This document shows, piece by piece, positions 13,821 through 21,758 of a stretch of 30,546 nucleotides of DNA (positions are counted from its first letter, which is position 1; the number at the start of each line of letters is the position of its first letter). The notes beneath the pieces were generated by a model, which made no database searches, was not told where the DNA came from, and saw only the letters and a program-made list of their open reading frames with translations. The translations under genes were made by a program, and so were the position numbers. The stretch comes from JAVKSL01 sp039583695 (GTDB taxonomy: Bacteria > Actinomycetota > Acidimicrobiia > Acidimicrobiales > JAJPHD01), in the NCBI GenBank assembly GCA_039583695.1, contig JAVKSL010000032.1, forward strand, positions 1 through 30,546, read 5' to 3'.

Positions 13821-15335
13821 CTACGCCGCTGGCAGGTCCGCTGCGCAGCAGGCCACCAGGTCCTCAACCTCAGCAACCCCAGAAACCTCAGGAACCCCAG
13901 AGACGGCCCTTGGCAATGCCCAGGTGAGACCCAGTGCCGCCACCATGAGTGCGAGGTCCATGACCAGGACCCGACCCATCGCAGAAGCGAACGCCCCCGC
14001 GGTGGGCGCCGGCCCCAGGGCCCCGAAGAACACCACTCCCATCACCGCCACACCCGCGGCACTGGCGAACTGCTGAGCCGTGACCAAGACACCCGACGCC
14101 GAGCCCGCTCGGGCGGGGTCCACGCCTGAGAGCACCGCCCCCACGAGCGACGGCAGCACCAGCCCGTTACCCAGCCCGACAGCCATCATCGGACCCAACA
14201 GACTGACCGCCCTGACTCCCGCTCCCAGCACCGACAGCTCCACCGCCATCGCCACCAGCCCCGACATGGATATCGCCACTCCCCGCCAGATGACACCCAC
14301 CCCCCAGCGATCCACCATTCGGCGGCCGAACACCGACGCCAGCGCAAAGACGGCACCCAGCGGCCCGAAGGTCAGGCCCGCGTGAAGCGGGTCCAGACCC
14401 AGCCCGGACTGCAGGAACAACGTGAGCCCGAGCATGAAGCTGCCGAAGGACGCCATGAACGCCACGTTCACCGCCAGCCCCGATACGAAAGCCTGGTCGG
14501 TGAACAACGCGGGCGAGACCAACGGATCCACACCCGCAGAGCCCCCCAACCGACGCTCCCACCACACGAAGCCGGCCATCACCGGCGCGGCGGCGCCCAG
14601 ACACACCCAGCCCCACCACGCCCACCCATCCGAGCGACCCAGGACCAGAGGAACCAGCGCCAGGCCCAGGCTGGCAGAGAGCGTAACGGCCCCCACGACA
14701 TCCAGGTGACGCCGCACCAGCCCAGCCGCCCGGGGCACCAGCCGCAACGCCAAGCCCACGGTGAGCATCCCGACTGGCACGTTGACCAAGAAGATCGCCC
14801 TCCAACCGAGCCCGAACAGGTTGGCCTGCAGCAGCAGCCCGCCGAGGACCTGGCCGGCCACCGAGCCGAGCCCTATCGCCGCGCCGAACCACGCAAGTGC
14901 CCTCCGCCGCTCTGCTCCCCCAAATCCAGCAGTTATGAGGGCCAGGACCTGCGGCACCATCGCCGCCGCGGTGAGCCCTTGGGCCAGGCGGGCGAAGACC
15001 AGCTCAGCCGGCGTCGCCGCCAGCCCGCACGCAAGCGAAGCCACGCTGAAGGTCGCCACCCCAATCAGGAACATCCGCCGGTAGCCGAACAGGTCGCCCA
15101 GCCGGCCCCCCAACACCAGCCCGCTGGCGTAGGCAAAGGCGTACCCACCGATCACCAGCTCCAGCGCTGGGGATCCAGCGTGGAGGTCACGGGCCAGTGA
15201 GGGGGCGGCCACGTTGACCACGAAGAAGTCGAAGATCGCCATGAACGTGGCGATCAGGATCACCGGTAGCATGACCCAGCGACGGGGATCGAGGCCAGGG
15301 TCAGTAGTTCGATCATCAACTAATAGTTTCTGCAT
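13821..15335 (-). CDS. DHA2-family (EmrB/QacA-type) drug exporter
   Basis: A 504-aa, 14-helix major facilitator of the DHA2 family, proton-driven exporters of drugs and toxic organic compounds. TM1 contains FDFFVVNVAAPSLARDL (the DHA2 motif D1). GGRLGDLFGYRRMFLIG is motif A between TM2 and TM3. FARLAQGLTAAAMVPQ is motif B. GQVLGGLLLQANLFGLGWRA precedes motif C and the FLVNVPVG signature. ATG at 15335 is chosen because TACAGT and six bases precede it; an ATG two codons upstream lies inside that spacer. It is divergent from an ArsR-type regulator across a shared 58-base region with mirrored promoters, which makes local control of export by that regulator likely. The substrate is unknown. Confidence 0.92.
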   Translation of the reverse strand: MQKLLVDDRTTDPGLDPRRWVMLPVILIATFMAIFDFFVVNVAAPSLARDLHAGSPALELVIGGYAFAYASGLVLGGRLGDLFGYRRMFLIGVATFSVASLACGLAATPAELVFARLAQGLTAAAMVPQVLALITAGFGGAERRRALAWFGAAIGLGSVAGQVLGGLLLQANLFGLGWRAIFLVNVPVGMLTVGLALRLVPRAAGLVRRHLDVVGAVTLSASLGLALVPLVLGRSDGWAWWGWVCLGAAAPVMAGFVWWERRLGGSAGVDPLVSPALFTDQAFVSGLAVNVAFMASFGSFMLGLTLFLQSGLGLDPLHAGLTFGPLGAVFALASVFGRRMVDRWGVGVIWRGVAISMSGLVAMAVELSVLGAGVRAVSLLGPMMAVGLGNGLVLPSLVGAVLSGVDPARAGSASGVLVTAQQFASAAGVAVMGVVFFGALGPAPTAGAFASAMGRVLVMDLALMVAALGLTWALPRAVSGVPEVSGVAEVEDLVACCAADLPAA

Positions 15336-15341
15336 GATCAA

Positions 15342-15387
15342 ACTGTAGCAGATCGGTCGTACCGACGCAACCGAATATTGCTACACT
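15342..15387. promoter_or_regulatory. Mirrored divergent promoters / probable ArsR operator
   Basis: The two strands carry the same signal facing outward. TGCTACAGT, six bases, then ATG drives the exporter (minus). TGCTACACT, six bases, then GTG 15394 drives the regulator (plus). Each is an extended -10 (TGn-TAnnnT). The shared TGTAGCA (15344-15350) and TGCTACA (15379-15385) form an inverted repeat with 28 bases between. It could be simply two promoters, or also the binding site of the ArsR protein. Confidence 0.6.
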
Positions 15388-15393
15388 GGAAGC

Positions 15394-15738
15394 GTGTTCG
15401 ACGATGCGACCGAGCCCGACGAAGACGAGCTGGACCTGCCCACCATTCTCGGTGCCCTCGCCGATCCAGGGCGCCTCGCCACTGTGCGCACGCTCGCCCG
15501 CACCGGCGAGTCCTCCTGCACCCAGCTGCGGATCGACAGCGGCCTCGACTGCACCAAGTCCACCATGTCACACCACCTGAAGGTCCTGCGTGAGTCCGGC
15601 CTCACCCACACCCGGGTGGCCGGGGCCCACCGCTACGTGACCCTCCGGCGCGACGTCCTCGACCGTCGCTTCCCTGGCCTGCTGGGAGCGGTGTGCTACG
15701 AGCACCCGCTGGTGGTGCCACAGGTGGCACACACGTAG
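15394..15738 (+). CDS. ArsR-family transcriptional regulator
   Basis: A 114-aa winged-helix repressor. ILGALADPGRLATVRTLAR near residues 18-36 is the usual ArsR opening. STMSHHLKVLRESGLTHTRV near 55-75 is the recognition helix and start of the wing, followed by AHRYVTLRRDVLDRRFPGL. The metal-binding ELCVC motif of true ArsR/SmtB is absent, although Cys appears in ESSCTQL and LDCTKS, so the ligand may be organic or redox. GTG at 15394 is six bases after a TACACT -10 and has no Shine-Dalgarno. It is divergent from the DHA2 exporter, its likely target. Its 3' end overlaps the end of nrdJ (stop at 15696) by 43 bases on the opposite strand. Confidence 0.88.
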   Translation: MFDDATEPDEDELDLPTILGALADPGRLATVRTLARTGESSCTQLRIDSGLDCTKSTMSHHLKVLRESGLTHTRVAGAHRYVTLRRDVLDRRFPGLLGAVCYEHPLVVPQVAHT

Positions 15739-18700
15739 CAGGCGCCCGCGGGCTGCATCACGTTTCCGCACTGGTAGCAATATGGAGCGTCCCGCGGCAC
15801 CGCCCGTGCCCTGCGCTCCGAGCCCACCTGGTCCGAAGCGCTGAGCGGGGTCTCGACCAGGCCCGAGCTGGTCGCCCCCGCCGCCTCGAGGCCCGGCAGG
15901 CTCGGCTGGGCGCGCTCGCCGGTGGTCTGGATGCCCAGCTCCACCCGCTCCTCGTAGGTCAGATAATCCACCGCCAGGCGACGGAAGATGTAGTCGACCA
16001 GGCTGGTGGCCAGGCGGATGTCCGGGTCGTCGGTGAGCCCGGCCGGCTCGAAGCGCATGTTGATGTACTTGCCGACGAATGTCGCCAGCGGCACCCCGTG
16101 CTGCAAGCCGATCGAGATCGCCACCGAGAAGGCGTCCATCACGCCCGCCAGCGTCGAGCCCTGCTTGGACACCTTCATGAACACCTCGCCGGGCCGGCCG
16201 TCGTCGTACTCGCCTACCGTCACGTAGCCCTCGCAGTCGGCCACCTGGAACTTGAAAGTGGACGACCGCCGCCGCCGCGGCAGGCGCTCCCGGACCGGCC
16301 GGCCACCCACCGCGGTCGGGGTCGGGGTCGGGGTCGCGGTCGGGGTCGCGGTCGGGGTCGGGGTCGCGGTCGGGGTCGCGGTCGGGGTCGGGGTCGGGGT
16401 CGCGGTCGGGGTGGCAGGTGCGCGCTTGGTGGTCTCCAGGGGCTGGGCCACCTTGCAATTATCCCGGTATATTGCCACCGCCTTGAGCCCGAGACGCCAG
16501 GCGTCCATGTGCACCTGCTCTACGTCCTCGACCGTGACGGCCTCAGGAAGGTTCACCGTGTTGTGGCTGACGATGCCATTGCCCACAAAGGCATGGGCCT
16601 GCGGAACCGACAGGTCGTAGACCTCGGCAAGCCCTGCACCGCCAACCCCCTCCACCTGGCTGAAGTGGAGTCTGTCATCCAGCACAGTCCGAAGCCAAGG
16701 CGGCAGCTCAACACCGGGAATTAGTGCCACCCGCTCCAGGCTGGCTCGACTCGCCCAGCACGTGCGGGCGTCGGGCAGAAATTTAAGCTCGCTACCCAAG
16801 AGCTTGCCCGCGGCCTTCCGAGTCCTATAGGGCACCAGTCGATACAGGTCCGCTGGGGGCAGCCCAGGGACCGGATCAGCGTCGCTGCGCTCAAACGATC
16901 GAGCCAAGAGCCTGCGCGCTGTGCCTGCTTTGCCCGGCTCCAGGAATGGCACAGCCGCTGCGAGCCACTGCGCCTGCCGCCCCGCAGCGTACACCTCGTC
17001 GTAGTCCTTGCCGTTAGCAGTGTCGTGCTTGGTGATGCGACTATGGACAACACCCAGGTTCGTCAGGACGCCCTGCAGATCGTCCAGGAGGCGCGGGGAG
17101 TCCAGACAGATCGCCCACTTGGCGACATGGTCGGAGGTGACGTATGCATCCAACGCCAAGCCCTGCAGAAATGCCATGACCATCGGGCGTGTGGACTGCA
17201 AGACCGCATCGGGGATCCGCTTCTCCGATGCCCTCGAACCACACCTCAGGTGCTCCAACAGCTCGACCACAGTCTTGGAGCTGATCTCGACATAGGAACA
17301 CCGGCTCGCTGGTCGACGGATAGGGGCCACGACGCCGAAGACGGTTCGTGCCACAGTGGCAATCTTCGCCAAGACCGCCTCGACGGAGCTGGTGATCTTC
17401 ACGGTCCACACCCCTCGGGCCGTATGACCCTCCGAAGCGTAGGCTCCCAAGAAAAAGGCCAGCTCAACCGACATGGCAGCCGGAACGGTAACTGAGACCT
17501 GGGACCCATGGCGAGCTGTCGGGACAAAGTCCAAGCACGCCGGAGCACTCGACCACGTGTCGTCACCATACTTGAGTGCCACCGAGTCCCCCCGGGACAG
17601 CTCGCCCAGCTCGCGCCACTCCAGCGCCCCCGAGCAAGCGACGAGCACCCGGTGGTTGGGAGTTCCCGTGACGCGGTGTCCGGAACGCAGCACCACCTGC
17701 ATAACTGGTTGCACCCCGCCGTAGTAGAAGGCATCAGTCTTGCGTGGGCCACCAAGGCTGGCCACCTCCAGCACCTCATGCCGAAAAGTGTCAGGCCGTT
17801 CGGACCGATGCAAGCTGGCGATCCTGACGAGGCCATCGGAGCTGGCCAGGAGGGTCTCACCCGTAACGCACTTGCTTATTGCCCCGGATACGAAGGGCTG
17901 CGCGGCGGCCATCATCCGGAGGTGGCCCATGTGGTGGATCGTGTTGTCCCCCATCGAGCAGGCAAAGACGCTCAGGTGCTCGGGAGCCAGACCGGGTGCG
18001 CCGGCAATTGACTTGTGCTCGTCGATGAAAGCCACGATCTCTGCCACCTGCTCGGGGTCGTACCCAAGGCGGCGCAGGGCACGGGGCACGGTCTGATTCA
18101 CTATCGACATCGTTCCGCCCCCAACCAGGCGCTTGGTCTTGACCAGGCTGAGGTCCGGCTCGATCCCCGTGGTGTCACAATCAAGGAGGAAGGAAATAGT
18201 GCCGGTAGGGGCGAGCACGCTTGCCTGGGAGTTGCGCACGCCGTGGCGCTCGGCCAGCTCCACTGCCTCCTCCCATGCCACCTGGGCCGCCGAGAGCATC
18301 TCGGTGGGCACAGCCTCCTCGTCGATGCAAGCCACCTCCGCGCGGTGCATGCGCAGCACGCCGAGCATCGAGCTGCGATTCTCCTGGAAAGCGCCAAAGG
18401 GGCCCATCCTCGCCGCCGTCCGAGCGGACGTCGCATAGGCGTGCCCGGTCATTAGCGCGGTGAGCGCGCCAGCCCAGGCCCGACCCCCATCGGAGTCGTA
18501 GGCCAGACCCAGCGCCATCAAAGCCGCCCCCAGGTTGGTGTACCCGATACCCAGCTGGCGAAAGCTCCTGGCGTTCTCGGCAATCTTGTTCGTGGGATAG
18601 CAGGCGTTGCCTGCCAGGATCTCCTGAGCGGTGAACAATACCTCGACCGCGGCTTTGAACCCTGCCACGTCGAAGCCCCCGTCCTCGTCAAGAAATGCCA

Positions 18701-19805
18701 GCAGGTTGAGGCTGGCCAGATTGCAAGCCGAGTTGTCCACATGCATATATTCCGAGCAAGGATTTGACGCGTTGATCCGCCCCGAGGCCGGACAGGTGTG
18801 CCAGCGATTGATCGTTGTGTCGAACTGGACACCAGGATCCGCGCACTCCCAGGAGGCCTGGGCAATCTGGCGCCACAGGTCGGCCGCCCGCACCTTCTCC
18901 AATACCTCGCCAGTGCGCACAGCCCGCAGCTCCCAGTCGGTGTCATCGACCACCGCCCGCATGAATGCGTCGGTCACCCTAACCGAGTTGTTGGCGTTCT
19001 GGTACTGCACCGAGTGGATGTCGCGCCCGTCGATGCCCATGTCGAACCCTGCCGCAGCGAGCGCCCGAGCCTTGCGCTCCTCGATCGCTTTGCACCAGAC
19101 AAAGTCCTCGATATCGGGGTGATCGACATTGAGGATCACCATCTTGGCCGCGCGCCTCGTCTTTCCCCCCGAGCGGATGGTTCCCGCCGATGCGTCGGCA
19201 CCCCGCATGAAGCTCACCGGACCCGACGGCTTGCCTCCCCCGGTCATGGTCTCCCGGGCCGAGCGAATGGCCGAAAGGTTCACCCCGGCGCCCGAGCCGC
19301 CCTTGAAGATCATCCCCTCCTCGGCGTACCAGTTGAGGATCGAGCGCATGTCGTCCTCGACCGCGAGGATAAAGCACGCGCTCGCCTGGGCCGGCACACC
19401 CGCCACGCCGATGTTGAACCACACTGGGGAGTTGAACGCCACCCGCTGGTGGACGATCAGCCACTTGAGCTCGTCGGAGAACGCCGCTGGCTCCGCCGCG
19501 TCCCCGAAGTAGCCGTCGTGCTCGCCCCAGGCGGTGATCGTGTCCACCACCCGGTCCACCACCTGGCGCAGTGATGCTTCGCGGGACGGGGTACCGAGAG
19601 CCCCCCGAAAGTATTTTTGAGCAAGGATGTTGGTGGCATTGAAGCTCCAGCTCGCCGGCACCTCCACACCGGCCTGCTCGAAGGCCACCGAGCCGTCTGC
19701 GAAGTTGGCGATCCGGGCATCCCGGCGCTCCCAGACCACCTCGTCGTAGGGATGCACTCCCTCCGTGGTGAAGCGCCGCCGGATGCCGATGCTCGGTCCC
19801 GCCAT
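15696..19805 (-). CDS. nrdJ: B12-dependent ribonucleotide reductase (class II) with intein
   Basis: A 1369-aa precursor: 932 residues of adenosylcobalamin-dependent ribonucleotide reductase plus a 437-residue intein. The enzyme makes deoxyribonucleotides without needing oxygen. Visible extein features are RRFTTEGVHPYDEV at the N-terminus, NSPVWFNIG near 127, Cys144 in QASACF (redox cysteine), NPCSE at 348-352 with the thiyl-radical Cys350, and DNSACNLASLNL. The SK/TVNLPE active-site loop is split by the intein. After the intein comes a Thr-Pro repeat linker, then TFKFQVADCEGYVTVGEYDDGRPGE and MRFEPAGLTDDPDIR. The last 28 residues hold a Cys-rich tail. ATG 19805 follows the stop codon of the nitroreductase gene with no gap (TAGATG), so translation is coupled. 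No cobalamin riboswitch was seen. Confidence 0.96.
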   Translation of the reverse strand: MAGPSIGIRRRFTTEGVHPYDEVVWERRDARIANFADGSVAFEQAGVEVPASWSFNATNILAQKYFRGALGTPSREASLRQVVDRVVDTITAWGEHDGYFGDAAEPAAFSDELKWLIVHQRVAFNSPVWFNIGVAGVPAQASACFILAVEDDMRSILNWYAEEGMIFKGGSGAGVNLSAIRSARETMTGGGKPSGPVSFMRGADASAGTIRSGGKTRRAAKMVILNVDHPDIEDFVWCKAIEERKARALAAAGFDMGIDGRDIHSVQYQNANNSVRVTDAFMRAVVDDTDWELRAVRTGEVLEKVRAADLWRQIAQASWECADPGVQFDTTINRWHTCPASGRINASNPCSEYMHVDNSACNLASLNLLAFLDEDGGFDVAGFKAAVEVLFTAQEILAGNACYPTNKIAENARSFRQLGIGYTNLGAALMALGLAYDSDGGRAWAGALTALMTGHAYATSARTAARMGPFGAFQENRSSMLGVLRMHRAEVACIDEEAVPTEMLSAAQVAWEEAVELAERHGVRNSQASVLAPTGTISFLLDCDTTGIEPDLSLVKTKRLVGGGTMSIVNQTVPRALRRLGYDPEQVAEIVAFIDEHKSIAGAPGLAPEHLSVFACSMGDNTIHHMGHLRMMAAAQPFVSGAISKCVTGETLLASSDGLVRIASLHRSERPDTFRHEVLEVASLGGPRKTDAFYYGGVQPVMQVVLRSGHRVTGTPNHRVLVACSGALEWRELGELSRGDSVALKYGDDTWSSAPACLDFVPTARHGSQVSVTVPAAMSVELAFFLGAYASEGHTARGVWTVKITSSVEAVLAKIATVARTVFGVVAPIRRPASRCSYVEISSKTVVELLEHLRCGSRASEKRIPDAVLQSTRPMVMAFLQGLALDAYVTSDHVAKWAICLDSPRLLDDLQGVLTNLGVVHSRITKHDTANGKDYDEVYAAGRQAQWLAAAVPFLEPGKAGTARRLLARSFERSDADPVPGLPPADLYRLVPYRTRKAAGKLLGSELKFLPDARTCWASRASLERVALIPGVELPPWLRTVLDDRLHFSQVEGVGGAGLAEVYDLSVPQAHAFVGNGIVSHNTVNLPEAVTVEDVEQVHMDAWRLGLKAVAIYRDNCKVAQPLETTKRAPATPTATPTPTPTATPTATPTPTATPTATPTPTPTAVGGRPVRERLPRRRRSSTFKFQVADCEGYVTVGEYDDGRPGEVFMKVSKQGSTLAGVMDAFSVAISIGLQHGVPLATFVGKYINMRFEPAGLTDDPDIRLATSLVDYIFRRLAVDYLTYEERVELGIQTTGERAQPSLPGLEAAGATSSGLVETPLSASDQVGSERRARAVPRDAPYCYQCGNVMQPAGACYVCATCGTTSGCS
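16314..16415 (-). repeat. 6-bp tandem repeat in nrdJ (Pro-Thr/Ala-Thr linker)
   Basis: About 17 hexamers of GGTCGG or GGTCGC on the plus strand encode alternating PT and AT on the coding strand, near residues 1131-1164. The segment separates the catalytic body from the C-terminal domain, where relatives have a short variable linker. All units are six bases, so expansion keeps the frame. Confidence 0.92.
16560..17870 (-). mobile_element. Intein with LAGLIDADG-type endonuclease domain in NrdJ
   Basis: A 437-residue intein (precursor residues 646-1082). Its first residue is Cys in CVTGETLLASSDG (block A). Block B is GTPNHRVLVA with the conserved His. The end is YDLSVPQAHAFVGNGIVSHN, blocks F and G, with the penultimate His and final Asn, followed by Thr as the +1 residue. 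Splicing would restore GAISK-TVNLPE, the conserved loop of class II reductases. In the middle, FFLGAYASEGHT and FLQGLALDAYVT match the two LAGLIDADG blocks; the first keeps an acidic residue (Glu) and the second has Asp, so an active homing endonuclease is possible. All splicing residues look intact. Confidence 0.92.
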
Positions 19806-20339
19806 CTAGGACATCGTACTTGCGGGCTGTGACACCCGGCGAACCACCTCGTCAAAGGCCTTGCGCTTGGCCCGGTCCATCCACTCGGCCGCGCTGCGCC
19901 AAGCAGGGTCCTGCCCAGCCAAAGGGTATCCGAGGGAGAGCACCGTCGCCACCTCCCCTGCCTCTCCCAGCCCGAGAAGGCACCCCAGCCGCTCGGCGTC
20001 GCGCACCCCGTTGGGGCACGACCCCACGCCCTGGTCCCACGCGGCCAGCATCATCGCCTGGACCGCCCGGCCCGCGTCGAAGCTCACCGGCCCCTTCCCG
20101 CCAACCACCACAGCCACCGCGCCAGCGGCCCCCGAGACATTCGCCGGCTCCCACACACATCCCGCCACCAGGCCGACCAGCTCCCCTTCGATGACCACGA
20201 AGGTCCACGGCTGCGAGTTGCGCGAGCTCCCGGTCACCCTGCCGATGTCGAGGATGCGCCGCATGACCTCGTCGGGTATCGGCCTGGGTTCGTAAGAGCG
20301 CACCGCCCGCAGGCTGGCCAGCGCCAGGTAAGTGTCCAT
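19806..20339 (-). CDS. Nitroreductase-family flavoprotein
   Basis: A 177-aa protein of the nitroreductase fold, homodimeric FMN enzymes reducing nitro compounds, quinones or flavins with NAD(P)H. The N-terminus has RAVRSYEPRPIPDEVMRRIL. The FMN-binding motif GSSRNSQPWTFVVI lies near residues 37-50. VQAMMLAAWDQGVGSCPNG and the ATVLSLGYPL segment complete the family pattern. I start at ATG 20339 (MDTYLALASLRAVRSY), preceded by AAAGGA; the upstream extension to 20384 adds residues not typical of the family. Its TAG stop abuts the nrdJ ATG directly, an unusually tight arrangement that suggests a functional link such as a reductant supply, but that is inference. Confidence 0.87.
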   Translation of the reverse strand: MDTYLALASLRAVRSYEPRPIPDEVMRRILDIGRVTGSSRNSQPWTFVVIEGELVGLVAGCVWEPANVSGAAGAVAVVVGGKGPVSFDAGRAVQAMMLAAWDQGVGSCPNGVRDAERLGCLLGLGEAGEVATVLSLGYPLAGQDPAWRSAAEWMDRAKRKAFDEVVRRVSQPASTMS

Positions 20340-20411
20340 ATCCTTTAAGAATATTGCCCGGCGCCGGGCCAGGCTCGTGCCCACTCACCCCATACCCGCC
20401 CGATCCCTGGG

Positions 20412-21695
20412 ATGATGGTCCCCGTGCGACCTGCTCCCCAAGCCAGCGGCGGCCAGGCAGGTCCGGGCTACCTGCGGCTGCTGCTGGTGCTGCTCGCCTC
20501 GGCGGCGTTCTTCGACGGCTACGACAACGAGGCCTCGTCTTTGCTGCTGACCAACGTCCAGCACAGCTTCCACGCCAGCGTGGCCACCCTCGGCCTGATC
20601 CGGGTCCCAATCGCTGCCGGCCAGTTCGTGGCATTCTTCGCCGTGTTCGCCTCGGACCGGATCGGTCGAAGGCCCCTGCTGGTGTGGAGCATCCTCGGCT
20701 ACACCACTTTCACCGTGGCTACCGCATTCTCCCCCGACATCTGGGCCTTTGCCGGGTTCCAGCTCGGCGCGCAGACCTTCACCGCCGCGGAGTTCGCGGT
20801 GGCAGTGGCCCTCGTGACCGAGGAGTTTCCCACCGAACGCCGGGGCAGGGCGCTTGGAACCATGCTGGCAATGGGGCCGCTCGGGGCCATCGCGGTCGGC
20901 CTGCTCTCGGCTGCGGGGCTGGCCGACATTGGCTACTCGTGGCGACCCTTCTATCTGGTGGGGGCTCTCCCGCTCCTGGCAGTGGCCCTAGCCCGGCGAC
21001 GATTGAGGGAAAGCTGGCGATTCAGCGCCAGCCAGGCGGCCCGGGCTGGCGTGCGCCTTCGCCTGGCCGACCTGCTGGCCGCCTGGCAGCCGGGGCGCCG
21101 GACCCTCCTGGCGGCAGTGGGCGCGATCTCGCTCTGCCAAGCGCTACCCGTGGCTGCGGCCACGTACTGGTGGCCCTTCTACGCCGAGCGGGACCAGCAC
21201 CTCTCCGTGAACCTGACCGCGCTGTACTTCGTCGCCGCCGCGGCGGTCGGCGTCGGGGGCTACTACGGGTGCGGCCGGCTCATGGAGCGGATCGGGCGCC
21301 GCGCCACGGCCGCGATCTACGTGAGCGCCACCATCGCCTTCGGCGTGGCGCTGTTCCAGGTACACGGCCGGGCCCTGAGCTTTGCCATCCTGGTGGGAGC
21401 GGTCTTCTTCGGCCTGGGCATCGGACCGGTGCTGGCCGCCTTCGCCACCGAGCTGTTCCCCACCGAGATTCGCGCCCAGGCCACGTCGTGGGCCAGGAAC
21501 GTCTTTGCCAGCGCCGGTATGGTCGTCGGCCCAGCTCTGGTGGGCGTGCTCGGCGCGCGGGGCGGTCTGGTGGGCAGCATCGGCGACAGCGTCACGATCC
21601 TGATGGTCGTCGCCGTGCCAAGCTTGTGGATCATCTGGAAGGTGATCCCCGAGGCCACCGGCCGCGACCTGGCCGACCTGGCCGGCACGCACTGA
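20412..21695 (+). CDS. MFS transporter, sugar/organic-acid type
   Basis: A 427-aa, 12-helix major facilitator. TM1 contains AAFFDGYDNEASSLLLTNVQ, as in metabolite/H+ symporters (compare FFEGYD). ASDRIGRRPLLVWSIL is motif A after TM2. VTEEFPTERRGRALGTM follows TM4. GRLMERIGRRATAAIYV is the second motif A, and TELFPTEIRAQATSWARN follows TM10, a pattern of the sugar/organic-acid-transporting branch. The start is ATG 20412 or 20415; neither has a clear Shine-Dalgarno. Glycerol kinase begins 63 bases downstream on the same strand, so glycerol or a related compound is a possible substrate, but MFS glycerol carriers are uncommon in bacteria and this is only suggestive. Confidence 0.88.
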   Translation: MMVPVRPAPQASGGQAGPGYLRLLLVLLASAAFFDGYDNEASSLLLTNVQHSFHASVATLGLIRVPIAAGQFVAFFAVFASDRIGRRPLLVWSILGYTTFTVATAFSPDIWAFAGFQLGAQTFTAAEFAVAVALVTEEFPTERRGRALGTMLAMGPLGAIAVGLLSAAGLADIGYSWRPFYLVGALPLLAVALARRRLRESWRFSASQAARAGVRLRLADLLAAWQPGRRTLLAAVGAISLCQALPVAAATYWWPFYAERDQHLSVNLTALYFVAAAAVGVGGYYGCGRLMERIGRRATAAIYVSATIAFGVALFQVHGRALSFAILVGAVFFGLGIGPVLAAFATELFPTEIRAQATSWARNVFASAGMVVGPALVGVLGARGGLVGSIGDSVTILMVVAVPSLWIIWKVIPEATGRDLADLAGTH

Positions 21696-21758
21696 CGCCT
21701 GGGTTCACGAGCCGATCGGGCAAGATGAGCCTCCCCTCTGCCGGCCCGCTACGGTCCG

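Noticed and set aside
13289..13876. Minus-strand frame opposite ybjQ, considered as a transposase remnant
   Set aside because: It has no transposase motif, and most of it is the antisense of the well-supported ybjQ gene.
19806..20411. Cobalamin riboswitch or NrdR boxes controlling nrdJ
   Set aside because: No B12-box-like motif and no ACACwATATnTwGTGT pair was found in the 72-base divergent region or elsewhere upstream.
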